Source: Sphingomonas sp. CBMAI 2297
Lineage (GTDB): Bacteria; Pseudomonadota; Alphaproteobacteria; Sphingomonadales; Sphingomonadaceae
Assembly: GCF_029870595.1 (NCBI RefSeq)
Contig: NZ_JAPDIR010000002.1
Location: 124,001-188,000 of the forward strand
Direction of reading: 5' to 3'
DNA length: 64,000 nt
Both the position numbers and the translations under genes were made by a program. Shown piece after piece: positions 55,220-63,732 of the stretch. Position 1 is the stretch's first letter. Every line of letters begins with the position of its first letter. The notes under the pieces were generated by a model, which made no database searches, was not told the origin of the DNA, and saw only the letters and a list, made by a program, of their open reading frames with translations.

Positions 55220-56797
55220 CTAGCGCTCGAGCTTCTCCAGCTGCCGTTTCGCATTGGCGTTGTTCGCATCCAGCGCGAGCGATCGCCGATAGTTGCGGAT
55301 CGCGGCTTTCCGGTTGCCGGCGCGGGCATGCGCCTCGCCCAGGCTGTCCCAGGCATTGGCGTCGGCCGGATAGAGCGCGGCGTTGCGCTCGAAGACGCGG
55401 AGCGCGTCGGCGACCTGGTTCTGGCGGAGCAGGCGATAGCCGAGCAGGTTGAGGACCGACGGGTCGTCCTTTCCGTTCCGCGTGCGATCATAATGGGCCA
55501 GCGCCGCATCCAGGCCGCGCCGGGCGGCGATGACGAGCAGCAGATCGCCTTCGCGCGGCTGGCGGGCCTGATACTGCCAGCCCTGGGCGTCGCCGACGAC
55601 CTTCATGATGCGCTCATAGATGGACGAGAAGCTGTCCGAATTGCCGAGCAGGGCGATGCCCCAGCCCTTGTCGGCGTCCATGAACATCAGCGACTGGAAC
55701 CCTTCGTTCGCACCATTGTGGCGGAACTGGCCGGGATGGCCGCCATAGCCGACACCGAAACCCAGCCCGATGCCACCGGGCTTGCCGGAATCGTCGGGGC
55801 AATGCGGCGTGAGCATCTCGCGCGTCATCGCCTGCGAGAGGACATGGTTGGCCTTGCCTTCGCGGGAGAGCGACACCTCGATGCCCAGGCGCGCGAGATC
55901 CTCGGCGGTGGTCCACAGCCCATCGGGGGCGAGTTCGGGATAGACGTGCCATTTGCCCGGAGTGATGGCGCCGTCCGGCCCGGTGCCGCTGGCGGCGCGC
56001 GCCGCCAGTTCCGGGGGCAGGGACTGGGCGAAGCTGCTGCTCGTCATGCCGGCCGGGCGCAGGACGCGCGCGGCCATGAAATCCTCGAACGGCTGGCCCG
56101 CGGCGTCGCGGATCATCAGGCCCTCTATCGTCACGCCGCCGCCCGAATAGATGCACTGGGTGCCGGGCTCCACGGTCACGCGGACCGCCGGGCTGTTGGC
56201 GGGCGGCTTGCCGTCGAGGATCTGCTCGATGCCCGGCACCGGCACGCCCTGGGCATAGCCGGCAAAGCCATGGACGTTCAGGCCCGCATTGTGGCTCATC
56301 AGCCGGCGCAGCGTGACCTTCCGCGTGGCGGCGAGCGGGCTCTCCGGCAGCTTCCAGCCCTTGAGCTGGGTGTTCACATCGGCATCGAGGGAGAGCTTGC
56401 CCCGCTCGACCAGCCACAATGCTCCCATCGCCGCGACCGGCTTGCTGATCGAGGCTGCCTGGAACAGCGTGGCTGGCGTGACCGGCGTGGTGCCGCCCGC
56501 CTCGGTCACGCCGAAGCTGGCCGAGAAGGCGATGCGATTGTCCTTCACCACCGCGATGCTCATGCCCGGCACGCGGAAGACCTGCATCAGCTCGGCCAGC
56601 GTCACGGCGAGCGGCGGCTCGCCGGGGCCCATGTCGATCGTGAGCATCACGGTTTCGGGCGCGAGCAGCGGGGCCTGCTGCGCGGGTGCCTGGGCCTGCG
56701 CCCGGGCGGGAGCGGCCGTTGCGAGATGCGCCAGGGCAAGGCTCGAAAGAAGGGCGGACGAAGCGATGGAGCGCAGGGCTCGGTCGATCATGTGCAT
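55220..56797 (-). CDS. Beta-lactamase-fold serine hydrolase with C-terminal TPR-like region
   Basis: A 525-residue exported protein (signal peptide to about APARAQ). Residues about 60-400 are a class C beta-lactamase/PBP-like domain with the S116-I-S-K119 nucleophile motif. The second motif reads Y-S-G instead of Y-S/A-N, as in many esterase-like relatives. Residues about 400-525 form TPR-type helices (LGYRLLRQNQVADALRVFERNAALYP, then AWDSLGEAHARAGNRKAAIRNY). Its start overlaps the TonB receptor stop codon (TGATG). As last gene of a BlaI/M56 operon it could be a peptide or beta-lactam hydrolase; D-aminopeptidase or esterase activity is equally possible. Confidence 0.87.
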   Translation of the reverse strand: MHMIDRALRSIASSALLSSLALAHLATAAPARAQAQAPAQQAPLLAPETVMLTIDMGPGEPPLAVTLAELMQVFRVPGMSIAVVKDNRIAFSASFGVTEAGGTTPVTPATLFQAASISKPVAAMGALWLVERGKLSLDADVNTQLKGWKLPESPLAATRKVTLRRLMSHNAGLNVHGFAGYAQGVPVPGIEQILDGKPPANSPAVRVTVEPGTQCIYSGGGVTIEGLMIRDAAGQPFEDFMAARVLRPAGMTSSSFAQSLPPELAARAASGTGPDGAITPGKWHVYPELAPDGLWTTAEDLARLGIEVSLSREGKANHVLSQAMTREMLTPHCPDDSGKPGGIGLGFGVGYGGHPGQFRHNGANEGFQSLMFMDADKGWGIALLGNSDSFSSIYERIMKVVGDAQGWQYQARQPREGDLLLVIAARRGLDAALAHYDRTRNGKDDPSVLNLLGYRLLRQNQVADALRVFERNAALYPADANAWDSLGEAHARAGNRKAAIRNYRRSLALDANNANAKRQLEKLER

Positions 56798-58845
56798 CAG
56801 AAGCTCCCGCGGATCGTGAAGGTGAAGATCGGCCCGATCAACTGGTCGTTGCGTTGCCGGAACACCAGCGGGCTCGCATTGCGCCGCCCGGCATAGACCT
56901 GGCGATCATAATAGTGCCGGCCGTTGAGGACATTGCCCACCTGCGCGCGCACGGTGAGGCCGAACACGTCCTTGTGCTCGACAAAGACGTTGGTGAACCA
57001 GGGGCCTTCGTTCTCGCGGTTCACCTCGGTGAGATAATAATAAGCCGTATTGTGATTGAGGCCGGCCGTGACGCCCCAGGCGAAATCGCTGTTCGGCAGG
57101 TCGTGGCGGAAATCGAGCTCCGCCCAGCGATCCTGCGTCCCGCTGATCGGGCGCATCTCGCCGGTGAGCGGATCGCGGACGCGGGCGATCTCGAAGCCCA
57201 GCTTGGCGTCGAGCCGGGCGCCGGGCAGGCCCAGCGGCGCGAACTGGATCGTGCTGGTGCTCTCCAGCCCGAAGCGCGTCGCCCGCGGCAGATTGCCGAC
57301 GCCTTCGCCGTCCGCGCCGATCGGCACGATATCGACGATGTCCTCGACGGCGTAATAATAAGCGCGCAGCCGGGTCTTGCCCGCGGCGCCCAGCGCGCGG
57401 CCGACCTCCATCTCCGCTTCCCAGCTCTGCGGGGGGACGAGTTCCGCGTTGCCGCTGTTCTGCCGCTCGGACTTGAGGTTGGGCTGGGCCATGAAGTCGT
57501 AGAAGCTGATCTGGCCAACCCGGCGGCGCAGCTTGAGACTGAGATCCCATTGCTCGTCCGGCCGCCAGCCGAGCGTGATGCTGCCCTTTGGTCGGAAGAA
57601 GCGGCGCGCGGGCAAGTCGCCATCGACACGCTCGAGCGTGCTGGACTCGCCGCCGCCGGCGACCTGGAGAGTAATCCCCGCGCCGAGCGGGCGGCTGAAC
57701 GTCACCATGCCTTCGTGGCGGACTTCGCGCACGATCCCGCTGCCGCCGGGGAAGGGAACCGGCACGAACCGGCCTTGGGGATCGAGCCTGGCGAGCGCGC
57801 CGCGCTGGTCGAGGCCGTTGACCGCGCGCTCGAGCGAGAGCTGCCAGTCGCTTCCCCCCATCTTCCAGCCATATTCGGCACGGGCGATGGTTTCGGTGAT
57901 GTACGAGTTGCGCTCGAAACGGGTGCCCTGGTCGGGCGCGCCGCTCGCGAAACTGTCGACCTGGGTGGAAATGAGCGGCTCATGGTCGAAATGGCGCAGG
58001 CCGATGATCTTGAACCGGCCGGGCCCGAGCGGGAATTCATAGTCCGCGTTGACGTCGTACATCCAGCCGTCGAGCCGGTTGCGGCGCAGGCGGGTGCCGT
58101 CATTGCCATCGGCCCGATAGCGCCGCTCGAAATCATAGACCGGCCCCCAATAGGGCGAATAGTTGAGGATGAGATGCCCCTTGGCGCCGCCCGGTCCGTC
58201 GAAGCCGAGCCTGAGCTTGGCGACGAGCGTGTCCGATTCCGAATGATATATCTCCTCGCGGCGCTCGATCAGCGTTCCGTCGGCGGCATGGAACAGCTCC
58301 GGCCCGCCCAGGCCGCCGCGCCCGGTCTGGTCCTCGAGCGAGAGCGTGTAGTCGATCCCGCGCGTCTTGCCCGTATAGCTGACATTGCCGCGGAACAGGT
58401 TGGGGCGCGAATAATGGGCTCGGAAATCCGGCCGCCATTCGAACTGGCCGCCTGCCTTGCGGGCCTGTTTGAGGATGATGTTGGCGACCTGGCCGGCCAG
58501 GCCGGCGATGCCGAGGGTTGAGGCATCGACGATCTCGATGCGCTCGACATTGCCGGCGACGATGCGCTGGAGCTCGGCGATCGCGCCGCCGGTCTTGTTG
58601 GCGATGCGTTCGCCGTTGATCAGCACATTCTCCGATGCCTGGCCGAGGCCGCGCTCCTGGTCCGCGCTGCGGATGGTGAAGCCGGGGACCCGGACGAGCA
58701 TGTCATAGGCGGTCCGGGGGGCGAAGCGAGTGAAGTCCTCGGGAGCGAAGACCTGCTTGGCGCTGAGTGGGGGAGGGGTGGTCTGGGCGGCCGCGCTCAT
58801 GGGGAAGAGCGCGGCGCCGGCGAGAAGCAGCGCAGCTGGACGCAT
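56797..58845 (-). CDS. TonB-dependent receptor in the BlaI/M56 operon
   Basis: A 682-residue outer-membrane receptor with signal peptide (to about SAAAQ) and plug motifs AYDMLVRVPGFTIRSADQERG, NVLINGERIANKTGGAI and VERIEIVDASTLGIAGLAGQ. The barrel ends FTFTIRGSF. The plug resembles receptors with an extended TonB-like plug and no clear siderophore signature. It begins 21 bases after the repeat-protein gene and is translationally coupled to the serine hydrolase. Import of a peptide or cell-wall-related ligand would suit the neighbours, but is inference. Confidence 0.88.
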   Translation of the reverse strand: MRPAALLLAGAALFPMSAAAQTTPPPLSAKQVFAPEDFTRFAPRTAYDMLVRVPGFTIRSADQERGLGQASENVLINGERIANKTGGAIAELQRIVAGNVERIEIVDASTLGIAGLAGQVANIILKQARKAGGQFEWRPDFRAHYSRPNLFRGNVSYTGKTRGIDYTLSLEDQTGRGGLGGPELFHAADGTLIERREEIYHSESDTLVAKLRLGFDGPGGAKGHLILNYSPYWGPVYDFERRYRADGNDGTRLRRNRLDGWMYDVNADYEFPLGPGRFKIIGLRHFDHEPLISTQVDSFASGAPDQGTRFERNSYITETIARAEYGWKMGGSDWQLSLERAVNGLDQRGALARLDPQGRFVPVPFPGGSGIVREVRHEGMVTFSRPLGAGITLQVAGGGESSTLERVDGDLPARRFFRPKGSITLGWRPDEQWDLSLKLRRRVGQISFYDFMAQPNLKSERQNSGNAELVPPQSWEAEMEVGRALGAAGKTRLRAYYYAVEDIVDIVPIGADGEGVGNLPRATRFGLESTSTIQFAPLGLPGARLDAKLGFEIARVRDPLTGEMRPISGTQDRWAELDFRHDLPNSDFAWGVTAGLNHNTAYYYLTEVNRENEGPWFTNVFVEHKDVFGLTVRAQVGNVLNGRHYYDRQVYAGRRNASPLVFRQRNDQLIGPIFTFTIRGSF

Positions 58846-58866
58846 CTGGGGAAGGCTTCGCGACGA

Positions 58867-59811
58867 TCAGTTGCGCAGCGTGCGCAGCTGGACGAGCTGA
58901 TCGGGCGTGGGCCTGGCGATTCCGATCTTGCGGGCGCGGCGCACATCCTCGGCGGTGACGCCGACCGCCTTCATCTCGACGAGCCGGTTCGCCGGCAGAT
59001 CGACATAGCCGATCGCGGCGAGCTCGCGGACATAGGCGGGCGTGACGCCGATCGCCTTGAGCTGCACGGCCTGGTCGGCCGAAAGGTTGCGCAGCCCCGC
59101 GCCCGCCATCTCCGAGAGGAATTCGGGCGACACGCCGAGCGCCTTGAGCTCGATCAGATTCCTGCCGCTCAGCTTGCCCAGCCCGGCGCGCAGCATCTTG
59201 CCGGCATAGTCGGCATTGATGCCGAGCGCGGCGAAGGCGGTGAGGTCCTCGAGATTGTCGGGGCGGAAGCCCTGGCGGGCGAGGTCGGCAACATAGGCCG
59301 GGGTGACGCGGAGCGCGGAAAGGGCGATGAGCTGATTGATGGTCGGCTTGGGATAGTCGGCCTGGGCCAGCGCCTCGACCAGCGTGCGGTTGGCGCCGAC
59401 CATCGTCAGGTCGAGCGATTCCCGGAAGCTCGGCTCGCCGATGCCGCGGCCGGCGAGATAGCGCGCGAACTCGGTGGCGGGAGTGAAGGTGCAGTTGCCG
59501 GTGGCGATCTGCTTGCCGGCGTCGCCCGCGCAGTCGAGGCGGCCGGGCTCCCGGGCGATGGCGAAGCGGACCGGGCCATCGGCTTCGAGCGCGCGGCTGT
59601 CGAGCCCGAGCTGCTCGTGGCTGAGATGGGTGTTCATGTTGCTGCGCGGGCCCATGGACAGGCGCAGCTCGAAGCGCGTGCCGCTGGCTTCGAGCTGGAG
59701 CTTGAAGCTGATCGGCGTGGACGCGGTGACCGGGTCGCGGGCACGATCGCCGGCAATGGCGGCGGTGGCGAGCAGGGTAACGGAGGCGATGACGGCAAGA
59801 ACGCGGTTCAT
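58867..59811 (-). CDS. Exported helical-repeat protein related to the M56 C-terminus
   Basis: A 314-residue protein with a signal peptide (MNRVLAVIASVTLLATAAIA), a beta-rich N-terminal part (about 25-140) and then five or six repeats of about 24-27 residues (about 160-310). Each repeat follows the pattern LxALGVTPxYVxxLxxAGxxxL. Examples are ALRVTPAYVADLARQGF, ALGVSPEFLSEMAGAGL and AIGVTPAYVRELAAIGY. The same repeat occurs in the C-terminal region of the M56 protein encoded upstream. It may interact with the sensor or with a shared ligand. The start at 59811 follows AGGAGA. Confidence 0.75.
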   Translation of the reverse strand: MNRVLAVIASVTLLATAAIAGDRARDPVTASTPISFKLQLEASGTRFELRLSMGPRSNMNTHLSHEQLGLDSRALEADGPVRFAIAREPGRLDCAGDAGKQIATGNCTFTPATEFARYLAGRGIGEPSFRESLDLTMVGANRTLVEALAQADYPKPTINQLIALSALRVTPAYVADLARQGFRPDNLEDLTAFAALGINADYAGKMLRAGLGKLSGRNLIELKALGVSPEFLSEMAGAGLRNLSADQAVQLKAIGVTPAYVRELAAIGYVDLPANRLVEMKAVGVTAEDVRRARKIGIARPTPDQLVQLRTLRN

Positions 59812-59904
59812 GGCATTTCTCCTAATGCAGCAGGCAAGCCGGGGGCGTCCGCCCCGGACGGGGCGTTGATGCTTCGGCAATGGGCAGGTGGAAGAGCGGA
59901 CCCG

Positions 59905-61632
59905 TCAGTTGTCGGGATTGGGGTCCGGATCGGGATGCGGATTCGGGTTGGGCCGCGGATTGGGGTTGGGATTGGGACCGCGCCTGCGGCCGTTGCGCGT
60001 GAGGGCGAGCGTGTCGATCTCGACCGGCATGCCGGCGCTGCGCAGGCGGCGGACATCGTCGGCGCTCACGCCCATGCCGGCCAGCGCGACATAATCGTCC
60101 AGCTGGCCGCGAAAGCCGGCCGACACCAGGCTGCGGACATAGTCGGGGTTCACGCCCACCGCCCGGGCCGAGACGATATCGTCGAACGACCGGATGCGCA
60201 GGCCGGTGGACATCATCGCCTGGACATATTCGGGCGTGACGCCGACGGCGCGCATGCTGGTCGCGTCGTCGAGACTGATCGGGCCGAGCTGCGGCGCGGC
60301 GCGGCGGATCGCCTCGATATATTCGGGCGTGACGCCGACCGCGCGGGCACCGATGATCGCATTGAGCTCACGGTCGCGGCCGTTGTCGTTCCGGGCCTCG
60401 CGGTCCTGGCGGGGGTCGGGCGCGGCGGCGGCGGCCACCGGCGCAGGCGTGGCGGCGGCAACGGCAGGGGCATGTTCGGTAGCCGTCGGAGCCGGGGCCG
60501 CATGGGCGGCGGGCGACACGGTGGGGGCCGTGACCGGGTTTGCCGTCAGGCCGGTGTCGGCCTTGGTCTCCTGCACGGCCGTAGCGGCGTCGCGGCTCTC
60601 GGCGGCGCCGACGGTCAGCGCGGCGAGCGGCGCGGCCATCACCAGCATGCCGGCACCGAAGCCCGCGATCCATGAGCCCTGGGCACGGCCGCGCGGCAGC
60701 GTCGCGTCGAGCACGCGGCCGACCCGGCGCTTGAGGCTCCCCTTGCCGGGGGCGACGCCATGCGCGCCGAGCAACAGGCCCTTGCTCTCGTGCCGGGCGA
60801 CCCGGACGAGCAGCTGGGCATAGTCGGGCGCATCGATGTTCGCGGCGAGCACAGCATCGTCGGCGGCTTCCTCGCGCAGCTGGTGCGCCTCACGCGCCAG
60901 CCGCCAGGCCAGCGGGTTGAACCAGTGGATCGCGGTGGCGACGCGGGCGAGCATCAGCTTGGCCCAGTCGAGCGCGGAGACGTGCGCCAGCTCGTGCGCG
61001 ATGATCGCCTCGGCCTCGTCGGTGGCGGCGAGCGCATCGGCGCTGAGCAGGATGGTCGGGCGGGCGAGGCCCCAGGAAATGGGCGAGGGCAGCGCATCGC
61101 TCACCAGCAGCGCGGTGCCGCTCTTCATCCCCATGCGGCGCTGGGCATGGGCGAGCGCGCTCAGCCAGACCGGGTCGACGAGCACTTCGGCCCCGGCGCG
61201 CAGGCGGACGAGGCGAAGCAGCGCGACGATGGTGAGCAGCAGCAGCGCCAGCACGGGCAGCGCATAGGCATAGCGCTCCCAGCCCTGCGGCAGCGTGAGC
61301 CAGGGCTGCGCGGCGGCGGCCTCGGTGGCGGGCGTCGCCCTCGTCGTCGCCGGCGTGTCTGCCGTCCGCGGGGCGGCGGTGAAGCTCGCGGCCGGTTGCG
61401 GGGCGATCCGCGTGGCCGGAGCCTCGAACCGGCTCTGGACGAACTCGGGCATCGGCAGCCGCATCGACGGCAGCACCAGCGTGGCGAGCGGCAGGATCAC
61501 CAGGCCGGCCAGGCCGAGATGCGCGATCAGCGAGCGCTCCGCCGCCGAACGGCCGCGGGTGAGGCGGAGCAGGATCAGGGTGGTGCCGGCGATCACCAGC
61601 GACTTGAGCACGAGGCCGAGCAACGCGGTCAT
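59905..61632 (-). CDS. BlaR1-like M56 metallopeptidase with C-terminal repeats
   Basis: A 575-residue M56 sensor-protease. Membrane helices lie at about 1-22, 36-56 and 122-142 and near 315-335. The zinc motif HELAH is at 213-217. In BlaR1/MecR1 systems this protease is activated by an extracytoplasmic signal and inactivates the BlaI repressor. Here the penicillin-binding sensor is replaced by a Pro/Ala/Thr-rich linker, four copies of the RAVGVTPEYVxxM repeat (about 425-545) and an unusual Pro-Asn/Asp tail (last 23 residues). It begins 2 bases after blaI. What it senses is unknown; the extracytoplasmic repeats are the obvious candidate. Confidence 0.88.
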   Translation of the reverse strand: MTALLGLVLKSLVIAGTTLILLRLTRGRSAAERSLIAHLGLAGLVILPLATLVLPSMRLPMPEFVQSRFEAPATRIAPQPAASFTAAPRTADTPATTRATPATEAAAAQPWLTLPQGWERYAYALPVLALLLLTIVALLRLVRLRAGAEVLVDPVWLSALAHAQRRMGMKSGTALLVSDALPSPISWGLARPTILLSADALAATDEAEAIIAHELAHVSALDWAKLMLARVATAIHWFNPLAWRLAREAHQLREEAADDAVLAANIDAPDYAQLLVRVARHESKGLLLGAHGVAPGKGSLKRRVGRVLDATLPRGRAQGSWIAGFGAGMLVMAAPLAALTVGAAESRDAATAVQETKADTGLTANPVTAPTVSPAAHAAPAPTATEHAPAVAAATPAPVAAAAAPDPRQDREARNDNGRDRELNAIIGARAVGVTPEYIEAIRRAAPQLGPISLDDATSMRAVGVTPEYVQAMMSTGLRIRSFDDIVSARAVGVNPDYVRSLVSAGFRGQLDDYVALAGMGVSADDVRRLRSAGMPVEIDTLALTRNGRRRGPNPNPNPRPNPNPHPDPDPNPDN

Positions 61633-61634
61633 GA

Positions 61635-62012
61635 TCAGGCTCCCTTCTTGGCGCGCGCCGCGGCGATCATCGCCTCCAGCTCGTCCAGGTCGTTCTCGTC
61701 CAGCTTCTCGCTCATGCCGAGCAGCGCGCTGGCGGCATGGGTGGTCGAGCCGTTGAAGAAAGTGCGCACGACATGGCCGAGCGCATTGACGCTCGCCTTG
61801 CTCTCGGCCTCGACCGGCGAGAACAGATAGCCGCGATCGCTCTGCGTGCGCCGCACCGCGCCCTTCTGCTCGAGCCGGGTCAGCATGGCCCGGACCGCCG
61901 AGGCGGAGAGCTTGTCGGGCAGGGCGTCGCAGACATCGGATACCGCCATCGCTCCCCGCTCGTAGAGCAGGTCGACGATCTGGCGTTCGCGAGGCGGCAG
62001 ATTGTTCAGCAT
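61635..62012 (-). CDS. blaI: BlaI/MecI/CopY-family transcriptional repressor
   Basis: A 125-residue winged-helix repressor. It has NNLPPRERQIVDLLYERGAM, the recognition region LSASAVRAMLTRLEQKG and the basic wing VRRTQSDRGYLFSP, followed by dimerisation helices. The family represses bla/mec-type operons and is removed by the partner M56 protease encoded immediately downstream. Two TACAnnTGTA palindromes lie just upstream (62017-62048), consistent with autoregulation of the whole five-gene operon. Confidence 0.92.
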   Translation of the reverse strand: MLNNLPPRERQIVDLLYERGAMAVSDVCDALPDKLSASAVRAMLTRLEQKGAVRRTQSDRGYLFSPVEAESKASVNALGHVVRTFFNGSTTHAASALLGMSEKLDENDLDELEAMIAAARAKKGA

Positions 62013-62016
62013 GAGA

Positions 62017-62030
62017 ATCCCTTTACGCTA
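62017..62030. promoter_or_regulatory. BlaI-type operator 1
   Basis: GCTACATTTGTAGC has perfect 6-bp arms around TT and contains TACAnnTGTA, the core of known BlaI/MecI boxes. It is 4 bases from the blaI start codon, so binding would also block translation initiation or promoter clearance. Confidence 0.85.
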
Positions 62031-62034
62031 CATT

Positions 62035-62048
62035 TGTAGCCTACGCTA
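62035..62048. promoter_or_regulatory. BlaI-type operator 2
   Basis: GCTACATTTGTAGT is a second copy with 5-bp arms, 18 bases centre-to-centre from operator 1. The two copies differ only in the last base, which suggests paired binding of two repressor dimers. Confidence 0.85.
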
Positions 62049-62197
62049 CATTTGTAGTGCGCGCAAGCCCCATCGGCGGCGCGCGCGCGGTGCCCGGATA
62101 TGCGATGGAATGGCGCCGCCGAGCGACCATTGCTGCCTGGAAACCTTCGCTTTTGCGCAAGGTTTCGTAGAATTGCATCCGCGCAGCGGGGACAGCG

Positions 62198-62530
62198 ATG
62201 AACAAGCAGCACGACTATTACCAGGCCCGCGCCGCGCTCCAGCGTGAAATGGCGGCGGAGCTGACGGGCTCCGCTCGCGAACAGCATCTGACCCTGGCGG
62301 CGATGTACGAGGCGCTGGCCACCGAGCCGAAGCGCGGATCCGGAACCGGACTTCCGGCCGCGAAGGCGGCGGAGTCCGAAGCGAAGGAGGATGAGCGCGC
62401 CTATCTGCAGCGCCGCGCGCGCGAGGAGCGGGCACGCGCGGCGGACAGCGACGATCCCGGCGTACGGCGCATCCGCTTCGAGATGGCGGACGAATATCTC
62501 CGGCGGGCGGACGCGCTGAAGCCGCGCTGA
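62198..62530 (+). CDS. Small helical hypothetical protein
   Basis: A 110-residue charged, probably cytoplasmic protein I do not recognise. It is almost entirely helical with heptad-like Ala/Leu/Arg patterns (YQARAALQREMAAELTG, then DERAYLQRRAREERARAADS) and has no signal peptide or Cys. The ATG at 62198 has GCGGGGAC upstream. It is 58 bases before the DsbA-like gene and may be co-transcribed with it. Confidence 0.6.
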   Translation: MNKQHDYYQARAALQREMAAELTGSAREQHLTLAAMYEALATEPKRGSGTGLPAAKAAESEAKEDERAYLQRRAREERARAADSDDPGVRRIRFEMADEYLRRADALKPR

Positions 62531-62588
62531 CATTGCATCGGGACACCCGGTTCCCATCTTGGCGGAGCAAGCCGACAAAGGACCGCCG

Positions 62589-63239
62589 ATGCCCCGCCCG
62601 CTCAAGATCGATTTCGTCTCCGACGTTTCCTGCCCCTGGTGCATCATCGGCCTGAAGGGCCTGGAGGAAGCGCTGGCGCGGACCGGCGATGTCGTCGATG
62701 CGCGGATCCATTTCCAGCCGTTCGAGCTCAACCCCGGCATGGCGCCCGAAGGCGAGAATATCGGCGAGCACATCGCGCGGAAATACGGGTCCACGCCCGA
62801 GCAGTCGGCGGCGAACCGGGAAATGATCCGCGACCGTGCGGCGGCGCTCGGCTTCACGATGAACGGCTCGGCCGACAGCCGGATCTACAACACGTTCGAC
62901 GCGCACCGGCTGCTTCACTGGGCGGCGATCGAGGGCCGCCAGGCGGCGTTGAAGCACGCGCTGTTCGAAGCCTATTTCACCGACCAGCAGGACCCGTCGA
63001 GCCATGACGTCCTGGTCGCCGCCGCGGAACGGGCCGGGCTGGACGGCGCGGCCGCGCGCGAAGTGCTCGCTTCGGGCCGCTATGCCGGCGAGGTCCGCCA
63101 GGCCGAGCAGCTCTGGCAGGGGCGGGGCATCCATTCGGTACCGGCGATCGTCATCGACGACAAATGGCTGATATCGGGCGGCCAGCCGCCCGAGGCCTTC
63201 GAGCAGGCGCTGCGCCAGATCGCGGCCGAGCCCGCCTAG
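62589..63239 (+). CDS. DsbA-family oxidoreductase (FrnE-like)
   Basis: A 216-residue cytoplasmic thioredoxin-fold protein of the FrnE/DsbA-like group. The active-site CPWC motif is near residue 17 (VSDVSCPWCIIG), a helical insertion contains IYNTFDAHRLLHWA, and the cis-Pro loop is SVPAIVIDDKWLISGGQPPE. Relatives act as thiol-disulfide isomerases or polyketide-associated enzymes. I preferred ATG 62589, 6 bases after AAAGGA; an in-frame TTG at 62559 would add ten unlikely residues. There is no signal peptide. Confidence 0.9.
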   Translation: MPRPLKIDFVSDVSCPWCIIGLKGLEEALARTGDVVDARIHFQPFELNPGMAPEGENIGEHIARKYGSTPEQSAANREMIRDRAAALGFTMNGSADSRIYNTFDAHRLLHWAAIEGRQAALKHALFEAYFTDQQDPSSHDVLVAAAERAGLDGAAAREVLASGRYAGEVRQAEQLWQGRGIHSVPAIVIDDKWLISGGQPPEAFEQALRQIAAEPA

Positions 63240-63247
63240 GCACGCAG

Positions 63248-63613
63248 TTACGAGCCGGGCGCACCCGGCGGGTTCTGGCCGCGCGCGCGGAACTGCGCGG
63301 CGGTCATCCGCAGCCGCACGACGTCGCCGTCCAGCCAGGCCTCGCGGGCATAGATGCGCCGTTCCATGAACGGCCGCTCCTGCACGGTGAAGAAGCTGGC
63401 ATTGGGCTCGTAGAAGCCGATGGGCGAGGGAATATGCGCCGTCTCCGCGACCAGCACGCCGTCCGACGCATAGACCTTCATGCCGGTGCGCAGCCTGAGC
63501 ACGGCCGGCGCGGGCGGCGCCTTGGCGGCGGGCTGCGCGGGCCTGGTCGCCTGTTGCGGCGCTTCGTGCGGCGCCGCCGCGAGGCTGGAGAGGATGAGGA
63601 GGACGGCCTGCAT
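63248..63613 (-). CDS. Small exported hypothetical protein
   Basis: A 121-residue protein starting with a short hydrophobic signal-like segment (MQAVLLILSSLAAA), then a Pro/Ala/Gln-rich stretch (15-38) and a compact beta-type domain (LRTGMKVYASDGVLVAETAHIP, then REAWLDGDVVRLRMTAAQF). This looks like a PRC-barrel-like or SH3-like small domain, but the match is not firm. It converges with the DsbA-like gene with 8 bases between stops. Confidence 0.55.
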   Translation of the reverse strand: MQAVLLILSSLAAAPHEAPQQATRPAQPAAKAPPAPAVLRLRTGMKVYASDGVLVAETAHIPSPIGFYEPNASFFTVQERPFMERRIYAREAWLDGDVVRLRMTAAQFRARGQNPPGAPGS

Positions 63614-63732
63614 GCAAATGCTCCCTCGAGAACGGCCCCGCCATGGGTGCCCTTTGGGAGACGCTGCTGGCCCGGGGGGGCGCGCGCATCGCCCCTGCGA
63701 CGAAAGCGCGCCCGGCCGCGATCAACGGCCGC

